DNA of 64,000 bases, from positions 1 to 64,000 of the forward strand of contig NZ_AWXC01000034.1 of the NCBI RefSeq assembly GCF_000479005.1, written 5' to 3'. Source of the stretch: Prevotella sp. BV3P1. GTDB lineage: Bacteria; Bacteroidota; Bacteroidia; Bacteroidales; Bacteroidaceae. A program made the translations under genes and the position numbers. This document shows positions 25,381 to 34,000 of the stretch, piece by piece. Each line of letters opens with the position of its first letter. Positions within the stretch are counted from its first letter, which is position 1. The notes beneath the pieces were generated by a model. It had not been told where the DNA came from. It ran no database searches and was given only the letters and a program-made list of their open reading frames with translations.

Positions 25381-27516
25381 CTAATACTTAAATGTAGCAG
25401 TTAATGTTATCTTACGTCCATCAGCATGCGCATACTCTGCATCTCTTGCCATCAACATAGAAGCTGGCGTATAATAAGTATTATTAAGCAAGTTTGAGAT
25501 ACCTAAATTAAGTTCCCAATCCTTTAAACTTATTCCTGCTGAAAAGTTGAGTAAATTTATACTACTAACTTTTCCTTCTCCCTCGTTATATTTACCTTTA
25601 TCTGTGGTGTTAAAGCGGTTACGGTCTCCTGTATGAACGTAATGTAGCTGCATATACATATTCTTAACGGGAGCATAATCAATATACATAGCAAACTTGG
25701 CTGCAGGGATAGATATGTTAGACATATAAGTATCCCATTTGTCTGAAGTAGACTTGAGCTTCCCCTCAAACCATGTGAAATTAACACCTGCTTTTAAGTT
25801 ATTTAATATTTGCGCATCTGCATTCAATTCCATTCCATATACCTTTTGAGGTGTACGGTTGACTACCCAAAAACCAGCTTCATCAATTTTAAGATCGCTT
25901 CCCAACTTTGAATAAGTATAAAAAACAGATCCATTTAGCTGTAACCTATGATTGATATCAGAGTATACACCTAATTCAAAGTTATTTGTCTTTACTGGCT
26001 CAGTAATAATCTTGGATAAAACGTCTTCTTTAGCTGCACGCAGCGTCCGCCCTAAATCAAAAATAGAAAAACCTTGCGAAAAAGCAACGAAAGGTTGAAA
26101 TATTGACAACTTATTGAAAGATATACCTGCATTAAATGAGAAATTATCATATTTTAGTTTACCTCCCTTAACATGTACTTCAGGACTGCTGAGTTTTGTA
26201 CGCAATATATCGTAATCAGGTACGTTGACATCTATAACGTCATAACGTCCTCCTAATTTTACATTAAGACATTCCCAAAGAGTTGTCTTTGTTTGCAAGA
26301 ATGGAGCATGATTACTACTCTGAAGATTAGGAACCCAATAACGTCCATCTACAAGTGGCTGAGAGGTTTTATCTAAAAGATAATCATATCCATAAGTAAG
26401 ACGAGTGAAGAGATTGTCAGATATTGACAAGAATGTATTAAATTGAGAACGGAAACCAATCTTTTGATCTTTGATGGTAGCTTGTCCACTTTTTTCTTCC
26501 CAGCGTGGTTTTTTCGGGTTATGTTTTCTGAAATCAAATATTGTATATAAACTTGTACCATATATGGACGCTTCAAAATCTGTATTTGAAAATAATTTAC
26601 GAGAGGAAAATTTTAGATACGCATTATGATTGTAAGGTGTACCTTCATCGACAGCCTGTGGGTCTTTTTCACCGAAGATACCTATAGCTGGACTCTTTAG
26701 ATATTCTCCTTTTTTTTGAACAAGAGCAGTATGCTGCAAGCTCCGATAGAAATTATACATAAATTCTATTTTATTTTTGGCTGATAATGCGTAGCCTAAT
26801 TTAATAAGAGCATTTGACGTATAAGTATCACCTAACCCATAGCGTGGAGAGATATATTCACCAGAACCATCAATACTACTACCTGTTTTTACAAGAGAAC
26901 CACTAACAAGATAGTTTAACTTATCTATAGAACCATAAAGTTGTTGGTTAACACGATAGCCCATTCCTTGTGTTCCATGATAGAAATTATAAGTTGAACC
27001 TGAGAGAGAAGACTCACCTGCAATTTTTTTGTTCTTTGTATTCTTTTTTGTGATAATGTTTATCACACCACCGATAGCACCATTTCCGTATAATGCAGTC
27101 GAACCCTTTACTATTTCAATGTGATCAATAGCAGAGACATCTATAGAGCGTATATCTCGGTCTGTAGATCTTAATGGAGTGGATTGTGGAATCCCGTCTA
27201 TTAATATGAGAGCACCCCTGCCTCGAAGAGTTTGTGAGCGTGAACTTGTTGTATTGCTTGCTAACGCCATGCTTGGAGTGAGTAAACCTAAAAGGTGAGA
27301 TAAATCAGGTTCAGCTTTACTCATTGCTGCAATTTGCTTTTGATCTATAATTGTTACAGTTGCAGCAGCATTAGACTTTATTTCAGGGATACGTGTAGTG
27401 TTTATAACGACTTCCTTTAAAAGATACGTTGAATCTGTCTTAATATGCTCTTTGGCATTACCAAATGCATACGTCGTAATAAGCATACTAAGAATTAAGT
27501 AAAATTTTTTCTTCAT
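25381..27516 (-). CDS. TonB-dependent outer-membrane receptor (siderophore/metal type)
   Basis: A 711-residue receptor with signal peptide (MKKKFYLILSMLITTYAFG), a plug domain (TVTIIDQKQIAAMS; LRGRGALILIDGIPQS; IEIVKGSTALYGNGAIGGVINI, about 50-155) and a beta-barrel ending in a terminal aromatic strand (ITLTATFKY). It lacks the N-terminal carboxypeptidase-like domain of SusC proteins and no SusD follows, so it resembles siderophore, heme or metal receptors. The gene is clearly more AT-rich than its neighbours, which suggests recent acquisition. Substrate unknown. It is flanked by the PspC gene and the truncated copy of that gene's end. Confidence 0.85.
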   Translation of the reverse strand: MKKKFYLILSMLITTYAFGNAKEHIKTDSTYLLKEVVINTTRIPEIKSNAAATVTIIDQKQIAAMSKAEPDLSHLLGLLTPSMALASNTTSSRSQTLRGRGALILIDGIPQSTPLRSTDRDIRSIDVSAIDHIEIVKGSTALYGNGAIGGVINIITKKNTKNKKIAGESSLSGSTYNFYHGTQGMGYRVNQQLYGSIDKLNYLVSGSLVKTGSSIDGSGEYISPRYGLGDTYTSNALIKLGYALSAKNKIEFMYNFYRSLQHTALVQKKGEYLKSPAIGIFGEKDPQAVDEGTPYNHNAYLKFSSRKLFSNTDFEASIYGTSLYTIFDFRKHNPKKPRWEEKSGQATIKDQKIGFRSQFNTFLSISDNLFTRLTYGYDYLLDKTSQPLVDGRYWVPNLQSSNHAPFLQTKTTLWECLNVKLGGRYDVIDVNVPDYDILRTKLSSPEVHVKGGKLKYDNFSFNAGISFNKLSIFQPFVAFSQGFSIFDLGRTLRAAKEDVLSKIITEPVKTNNFELGVYSDINHRLQLNGSVFYTYSKLGSDLKIDEAGFWVVNRTPQKVYGMELNADAQILNNLKAGVNFTWFEGKLKSTSDKWDTYMSNISIPAAKFAMYIDYAPVKNMYMQLHYVHTGDRNRFNTTDKGKYNEGEGKVSSINLLNFSAGISLKDWELNLGISNLLNNTYYTPASMLMARDAEYAHADGRKITLTATFKY

Positions 27517-27589
27517 GTGAAATAATATTTGTAAATACTATATTAAGCGATTCATTTTAATGTATTTGATGAATCACTAAATCATTTTG

Positions 27590-27620
27590 CAAAGGTATTA
27601 AATAAATAAAAGTATTACAA
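27590..27620 (-). promoter_or_regulatory. Promoter of the TonB-dependent receptor gene
   Basis: On the minus strand TTG (27620-27618), a 20-bp spacer and TACCTTTG (27597-27590). Between it and the start codon lies the inverted repeat GATTCAT...ATGAATC (27549-27575), a possible operator, for example for metal control; that function is inference. Confidence 0.6.
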
Positions 27621-27729
27621 TACCTAAAAATCATGAATTTTCATCAACTCTTAGTAAATAGTCAATATAAGCCACCCTTCACACTAACATCCACACTGTT
27701 GTTCGCAAAAACAAACTTAATTGCCCTTT

Positions 27730-29478
27730 CTATTTCAGGTTAAAGTCTGCTGCTGATACCCATTGCCCTGCGAACGTGGTGCCAGTGAAGCTCGATTTTG
27801 TGGAAACGCCGTAGCGAATGGAGCCTGTGGTACTGCGTATATTATTGATTTCTATGCGGTTCCATCCATATCCATTGCCGTCGTTAGCGTCAACGATATT
27901 CTGATAATAGGTCCTGTCCGGATCGGATGACAGCGAGTCTGCGATGCTCAACCTACGTTTGGCCTCTGCCCAGATATTCCCGCCTGTATTACCATTGGCT
28001 GGTATCTCCACTGTATATTTACGTCCGTCGGCAATAGCATATACATAAGCCCCCTTGCCATTGGTGCGAGCGGCCACGCTCAAGGTATATATGCCTGGAG
28101 TCACATCAGTTTTCTCACGCTCCACTTGATAGCTCAACCCCCATTCAGAGTATCCGCTCAGATAGCGCATACCCTGGTTGCCAGTATAATATTCTCCACT
28201 TGAAGTGTAGTGGTCCTCACGATTTGACGGAGCAACCAGCAGATACCATCCGCCCTGATTCAGGAAATCCCAATCGGTTTCGTTGATGAATACGCCATTG
28301 TGGGTGTTCTCCTTGATGTAGGCCTCGTGCCTTATATCATCCAGTTTCTCCTCGGCAATAGTCATTCTTGCGCCAATGGCGATACCACTGACGATGGCCA
28401 CAATGAGGCTCACGGTCCATAGTCCCGCCCACATCAGTCGTTGTGGAGAGCCCATCGGCGTGAGTTTCTTAGTGTTGCTAAGTATTGCGTGGATGCCACA
28501 ATAAAGGGGAATGAAAAGCACTCCTGCCATACCCGCAACACACACGATGCTCAATGACGGACTAACCGCATGTGAATAGAGCTTCGCAAACTCAATGTCG
28601 CCAAACAAATCGGGCATGGTCAGCAGCACGATGAGGGTGGCCAATGCAGCCACCAAAACCAGTCCGGCAACAATACAAGCAAGAATAAATACGCCTTTTA
28701 TCAGCAGCAGGATAATCTTGAAAAAACCAGCTACGCATCCCGACGCTCCACTCTGGCGAGGTTGAGGGGTGTCGGCCTGAATGTGTTCTTCGGTCACTTC
28801 CTGCGCCAGGTTTTGTGGTGTCACATCCTTGCCTTTCATTTTCAGTCGGTCTTCGGGATTCTGTGCAACAGGTGTGATGATCGAAATCATGAAATAGATG
28901 ATTACCAGCCAGAGCGGTGTCCATGTGAATGGCGTTACATGGAAGAACATGCCAGAAGACAATGATGTATTAAAAGTGATAAATACGAGCAACACGCAAG
29001 CCAGTCGCCACCACAAGGGGTCGCCACCAAAGTAGCGGGCACACCCAGCCAGCAGTCCGGTTATCTTCTTGTCGGTGGGGTCTCGGTAAAGACGTTTGCC
29101 CGATTTTCTCAATCGTTCGAAATACGCCACTACTTCTTCCTTCAGTCGGTTGCCCATATTCTTTTCCTCTGCCTGCTCCTCCTCTTGCACTGCCGCCTCC
29201 TCGTCTTGGGGTTCATCTTCGAACATTTCTTTGGGATCTCCGATTCGTGTGATGATGTTCTGCACGTGCTGGATGTTGATAGCCTCAACACCTTGTGCCT
29301 TCAGGTCGTCAAACAGTTCAGCGATGCGGGCCTCGATGTCGTCGGCAATCTCTTTTCCATCGGGCTTATGCGCAAAATAGCTGCGCAGCGTGTCGATATA
29401 TTGTTGCAACAGTCCGTAGGCGTCTTCATCGATGGCGTAAAGCCTGCCTAACATATTGATGGTGATATTCTTTTTCAT
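27730..29478 (-). CDS. PspC-domain membrane protein
   Basis: A 582-residue protein. The N-terminal part (MLGRLYAIDEDAYGLLQQYI...) is a soluble domain common in Bacteroidota PspC proteins, followed by an acidic stretch (about 88-105) and the PspC domain at about 133-195 (RLYRDPTDKKITGLLAGCARYFGG...). Further membrane segments lie near 245-385. The last 190 residues look extracytoplasmic and beta-rich. It is the standard partner of the padR gene 27 bp upstream; such pairs are envelope-stress-linked by analogy with PspC. Its 3' end is duplicated at 24604-24787. Confidence 0.82.
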   Translation of the reverse strand: MKKNITINMLGRLYAIDEDAYGLLQQYIDTLRSYFAHKPDGKEIADDIEARIAELFDDLKAQGVEAINIQHVQNIITRIGDPKEMFEDEPQDEEAAVQEEEQAEEKNMGNRLKEEVVAYFERLRKSGKRLYRDPTDKKITGLLAGCARYFGGDPLWWRLACVLLVFITFNTSLSSGMFFHVTPFTWTPLWLVIIYFMISIITPVAQNPEDRLKMKGKDVTPQNLAQEVTEEHIQADTPQPRQSGASGCVAGFFKIILLLIKGVFILACIVAGLVLVAALATLIVLLTMPDLFGDIEFAKLYSHAVSPSLSIVCVAGMAGVLFIPLYCGIHAILSNTKKLTPMGSPQRLMWAGLWTVSLIVAIVSGIAIGARMTIAEEKLDDIRHEAYIKENTHNGVFINETDWDFLNQGGWYLLVAPSNREDHYTSSGEYYTGNQGMRYLSGYSEWGLSYQVEREKTDVTPGIYTLSVAARTNGKGAYVYAIADGRKYTVEIPANGNTGGNIWAEAKRRLSIADSLSSDPDRTYYQNIVDANDGNGYGWNRIEINNIRSTTGSIRYGVSTKSSFTGTTFAGQWVSAADFNLK

Positions 29479-29505
29479 AATGACTGGTTGAATAATAAAT
29501 AGAAC

Positions 29506-29841
29506 TTACTTAGGTTGTTTCAGGTAGTTGACGGTGGCGGCAATCTCACCCCACGCCTTGTCCAATTCGCGGAGGAAAACCGCCCCTTTGTCGGTGAGCA
29601 TATAGTATTTTCGCGGAGGCCCCTGCGTGCTTTCCTGCCATTTGTAACTCAGCAAGTGGTCGTTTTTCAGTCGCGTAAGCAGCGGGTATAGCGTTCCCTC
29701 CACCACCAGCAGTTCGGCCTCCTTGAGCCGCTGAATGATGTCCGACGTGTAGGCCGACTGCTTTTCCAGCAACAATAAAATGCAGTATTCCAGCATTCCC
29801 TTGCGCATTTGCGATTTCACATTGTCTACATTCATAATCAT
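29506..29841 (-). CDS. PadR-family transcriptional regulator
   Basis: About 111 residues from the ATG at 29841; the frame also allows a TTG one codon earlier and an ATG at 29835. It has the PadR winged helix: QMRKGMLEYCILLLLEKQSAYTSDIIQRL, then VVEGTLYPLLTRLKNDHLLSYKW and GPPRKYYMLTDKG. It probably autoregulates the padR-pspC operon, since the promoter at 29863-29894 leads directly into it. Confidence 0.9.
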   Translation of the reverse strand: MIMNVDNVKSQMRKGMLEYCILLLLEKQSAYTSDIIQRLKEAELLVVEGTLYPLLTRLKNDHLLSYKWQESTQGPPRKYYMLTDKGAVFLRELDKAWGEIAATVNYLKQPK

Positions 29842-29862
29842 CAATTTTTCAAGTTGATGTCA

Positions 29863-29894
29863 CAAAAGTAGGTAAAATATAAGTACCTTGCAAA
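29863..29894 (-). promoter_or_regulatory. Promoter of padR-pspC
   Basis: Minus-strand TTTG (29894-29891), 20-bp spacer, TACTTTTG (29870-29863): a full match to the Bacteroidota promoter. The predicted leader is short (about 15-20 nt). No second promoter is visible before the PspC gene. Confidence 0.7.
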
Positions 29895-30179
29895 ACATAG
29901 TACTATAAGTAATTATTATATTAACTTTATTTAACCGAAAAGGCGTAGTGAATATTTATTCAGCGGTCACAGCTCTTCCATTAAAACGGTTGCTTGTTAG
30001 CAAAAACAATCATTTGTTGTCCAACCCCAATAGCCTTAAACAAAATCGCCGTGTTATGCGAAAGTGGTGGTGGAAAAGCCTGTTTCTTATGGCCAGGAGA
30101 ACGGTTAGTGTGCTGACAATCAGAACATTCGGTGATGAACTGTATAAGATGGGTACACAAGCGCATTTACCTTGAAAAC

Positions 30180-30267
30180 CAAAGTCAATGATATTGGCAC
30201 CCAAAGTCATTGACTTTGGTGTCCAATTCACATGACTTTGGCGTTCAAACTCAATGCAATTGAAAAA
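30180..30267. repeat. Four-unit 22-bp tandem repeat array, copy 1
   Basis: Four consecutive 22-bp units start at 30180, 30202, 30224 and 30246. Each begins CAAA or CAAT and most carry TCAnTGA..TTGG. CCAAAGTCA and TGACTTTGG make a perfect hairpin around one base (30201-30219). An array with the same unit length and consensus occurs at 62680-62767. No coding gene overlaps it. Confidence 0.75.
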
Positions 30268-30324
30268 ATAGGTTGATGCGCACTTTGCAACCAAGTTGCA
30301 ACAATCTTTTGCTACCTTTGCATC

Positions 30325-30741
30325 ATGATGAGGGGAAAAGTGCTCATAGTAAGTCTTTGGCTGGCAATGCTCATGGTGTTGCTGGTTTTGGCCGTGCCTC
30401 ATCATCACCACCTGAGCAACGTTTGTTTCGTGGAAGAGATGTGCGAGACAGACGGCCAAATCAATGACCGTCACACTCACCATCAGTCTTCCGGACAGGA
30501 AACGCAGGCGGACAACTGTCCCGTAGAGCAAATCAGGCACATTGTCAAGGACGACGAGCATGCGCAGCCCGTCATACAAGTGGTGCGGCAGCAACCTCAT
30601 TGGCTGTGCACCCACGCTGCCGACACGCACCCGCATGTGCTGGAAGTTTCGCCAGTTAGCGAAACATCCGAACCCATCGCCCGATTGCTTGAGGCGCATG
30701 TAGCCTCAAGTGGACGAAGGGGACCTCCCACCTTATCATAA
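30325..30741 (+). CDS. His-rich small protein upstream of the metal-efflux genes
   Basis: A 138-residue protein with one N-terminal hydrophobic helix (VLIVSLWLAMLMVLLVLAV) followed directly by HHHH, two cysteines (CFVEEMC) and many further His residues. The helix followed by a His/Cys-rich tail suggests a membrane-anchored periplasmic metal-binding protein. It precedes a CzcA-type pump and adaptor on the same strand, which supports a metal-related role; I do not recognise a named family. A -7-like TACCTTTG ends 4 bp before the ATG (30313-30320), with a poorly spaced -33 box. Confidence 0.6.
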   Translation: MMRGKVLIVSLWLAMLMVLLVLAVPHHHHLSNVCFVEEMCETDGQINDRHTHHQSSGQETQADNCPVEQIRHIVKDDEHAQPVIQVVRQQPHWLCTHAADTHPHVLEVSPVSETSEPIARLLEAHVASSGRRGPPTLS

Positions 30742-30934
30742 GGGCTGTTCTATAAATTACCACCGTAAAGTTTTTTTTACGTCAGTCTTTTTACGTTTTG
30801 TCATCTTGTGGACTCTTTTTGGTTCAATTTGCTTGTTCGTTCAGTCGTATAGCTCGCTATACTCCTTCACTCACGAACAAATTGACCTCAAAAATAGTCT
30901 CACAATCTGTCAAAGCTAATTTATAGAACCGCCC
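30742..30934. mobile_element. 193-bp MITE with 18-bp terminal inverted repeats
   Basis: The left end GGGCTGTTCTATAAATTA (30742-30759) and right end TAATTTATAGAACCGCCC (30917-30934) are inverted copies with one mismatch. ATAA stands on both sides (30738-30741 and 30935-30938) as a 4-bp target-site duplication. The inside has smaller inverted repeats and no gene. It is inserted at the stop codon of the His-rich gene, in the gap before the RND pump gene. The parent transposon is not in the window. Confidence 0.82.
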
Positions 30935-30955
30935 ATAACCCATTGTTTTTATCGA

Positions 30956-30986
30956 GCGGCAGAGCAGTTGTCAACAACTGTTCCGC
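30956..30986. other. Hairpin before the RND pump gene
   Basis: CAGTTGT-CA-ACAACTG (30965-30980) is flanked by pairing GCGG/CCGC, giving a long stem-loop 30 bp before the pump start codon. It could be an RNA structure or a protein-binding site. There is no T run after it. Confidence 0.4.
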
Positions 30987-31015
30987 AGTAAGTCGTACAC
31001 GTTCATACCAAGGTT

Positions 31016-34000
31016 ATGATTAACAAGATTATCTATTTTTCCATTCAACATAAATTTCTGGTGGTACTCCTGTTGGCGGCCATCATCGGCGGCGGAGTGT
31101 ATTCATTGCGAACCATCAACGTAGACTCCACGCCCGACATCACAAACAACCAGGTGCAGGTCATCACGGTTTCTGAAAATCTTTCGACGGCCGACATCGA
31201 GCAGTTCGTTACCTATCCCGTGGAGTTGGCCATGTCTAACCTGCCCGGCGTTGAAGACATCCGTTCCATCTCACGCTTTGGCCTGTCTGTTGTTACCATC
31301 GTTTTCAAAGACGGCATGGGCACCTACCTGCCCCGCCAGCTGGTGCAAGAGAAGCTGGAAGATGTGCGCGAGGACATCCCGAAAGGCTTCGGAACGCCCG
31401 AGATGGGCCCCATCAGCACGGGACTGGGCGAGATTTTACAGTACACCCTTGTTCCCAAAGACACCGCCCGTTACAGTACGCAGGAGCTGCGCACCATTCA
31501 AGACTGGATTGTGAAGCGCCAGCTGTCCATGATTCCGGGCGTGGTGGAGGTCAACTCGTTTGGCGGAAGCATCAAGCAATACGAGGTGGCCCTCAACCCC
31601 CAGCGGCTCAACGCCATGCGCGTGAGCGTGGGCGAGGTGTACGAAGCCCTGAGAAAAAATAACGTCAACACGGGCGGCGCCTACATAGAGCGTGACCACA
31701 TGGCCAGTTTCATCCGGGGCGAAGGACTGGTGAAGTCGGTTGACGACATTGAGAACATCGTGGTGAAGAATGTCAACGGCACCCCTGTTCTCGTGCGCGA
31801 CGTAGCCGACAAGGTGGGCTTTGGCTCGCAAGTGAGGTACGGTGCTTTCACGCAAGACGGTCATGAGGCCGTCGGGGGCATGATCATGATGCTCAAGGGT
31901 GCCAACTCTGACAAGGTGGTCAGGGCGGTGAAGGAGCGCATGGAGAGCGTCAGAAAGTCGCTGCCCGACGGCATCGACATCAAACCTTTCCTCGATCGGT
32001 CTGACCTTATCGAGCGAACAACGAGCACCATCGCGCGCAATTTGACAGAAGGAGCGCTCATCGTGATATTCGTGTTGGTGCTGTTGTTGGGAAGTTTGCG
32101 CGGAGGTGTCATTGCCGCATCGGTCATTCCGCTGTCCTTACTGTTCGCCCTCATCATGATGCGGCTCTTCGGTGTGAGCGCCAACTTGATGAGTCTGGGG
32201 GCCATCGACTTTGGAATTATCGTCGATGGAGCGGTGATTATCGTAGAAGGCACGGTGTTCGAAATGGAGAAAAGAATCAAGAAGTACAGCCAACTGGGAC
32301 GGGGCGGCATGAACGCTGTCGCCTTCGAGGCCGCCTCTTCGATGATGCATTCGGCCTTCTTCGGTCAGCTGATTATCCTCATCGTGTTCACCCCCATCAT
32401 CTTTCTCTCTGGCGTCAGCGGAAAAATGTTCTCCCCCATGGCCTACACCTTCTCGTTCGCCGTACTGGGAGCCATCATTCTGTGTCTGACGTATGTGCCG
32501 ATGATTTCATCTTTGCTAATTCGTCCACTGAGCCATCAGGGCGGAAGGATGGCGCGGATGGAACGCAGCTTGCAGCGCGTGGGCAACCGTGTGACGGGGC
32601 GCATCATACATGTTTATCACCCGCTGCTGTTGTATGCCCTGCGTCATAAAAAGATGGTGCTTGTTTCTGCCGCTGCTTTGTTTCTGGCTGCCGCATTCGC
32701 TTTCACACGGATGGGAGGCGAATTTGTGCCAGAACTCGATGAGGGCGACATCGCCATGCAAACCTTCCTCCGCCCCGGCAGTTCGCTCTCGGAAACCATC
32801 AAGCGAGAGGAAGAGGTGGAACGCCTGCTGCTTCAGAGTTTTCCGGAAATCAAAACCGTATGCGCTCGCATTGGGGTGGCCGACATACCCACCGATCCGA
32901 TGGGGTTCGACTACACGGACAGCTTCATCATTCTGGAAAAGGATCGTAGCAAATGGACATCGGCCAAGACAAAAGAAGAATTGATAGAAAAGATTAAGGA
33001 TAAATTGCAAATCCTGCCGGGGCTCAACTTCTCGTTCTCACAACCGGTAGCCCTCCGTTTCAACGAGCTGCTCACGGGTGTGCGCGAGGATGTGGCCGTG
33101 AAACTTTATGGCGACGATCTCGACAAGCTCGGCGAACTGGGTGAGCGGATGGTGAGCATCATCAGTAGGATAGAGGGAGCCGAAGACGTGACCCTTGAGC
33201 GCACGGACGGACTGCCGCAGATCACGGTGAAGTACGACAGACAGCGGGTGGCGCAATACGGTTTGCACATAGATGACCTCAATGCCTATGTCAGCAGCGC
33301 ATTTGCCGGAAGTTCGGCAGGGTCGGTGTTTGAGGGTGAGAAACGTTTTGACCTTGTCATCAGGCTCTCTGACGCTTACCGGAAGAGTATCGATGACCTG
33401 CGCCAACTATACATACCGCTGCCCAGCGGGGCACAGATACCCTTGAGCGAGGTGGCAAAAATCGATTATGAGTCGGGACCCATGCAGATTTCCCGCGAAC
33501 AAACCTCGCGCAACATCTATGTCGGCGTGAACGTCAGAGGACGGGATGTGCAGTCGGTTGTGGATGAGATACAGGACAAACTCGATCAGCAACTGCGCCT
33601 GCCGGCTGGCTATCGGCTGGCGTATGGCGGTGAATTCCAGAAACTTCAGGAGGCCAAGAATCGCTTGATGATTGTCTTGCCCATCGCCCTGCTCCTGATT
33701 TTCGTGCTACTTTATTTCGCCTTGAAATCGCTCAAGCAGAGCCTCATGATTTACATGGCGGTTCCGCTGGCCACAGTCGGCGGCGTATTGGCCTTGCTGT
33801 TGCGCGGCATGCCCTTCTCCATCTCGGCCGGAGTGGGCTTCATCGTCCTCTTCGGAGTGGCCGTACTCAACGGTCTGGTACTCATCAATCGTTTCAACTC
33901 GTTAAAGAAAGAAGGTATGAACAACATCAACCGCAGAATCATCAAGGGTACGCAAGAGCGCATCCGCCCTATCCTTCTCACGGCTACGGCCGCCATGTTG

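Noticed and set aside
30180..30267. CRISPR array
   Set aside because: Units are directly adjacent 22-mers without unique spacers, and no cas genes are in the window.
30010..30699. 229-residue minus-strand frame overlapping the His-rich gene and the 22-bp array
   Set aside because: It runs through the repeat array and opposite a better supported gene that leads into the efflux operon; no domain seen.
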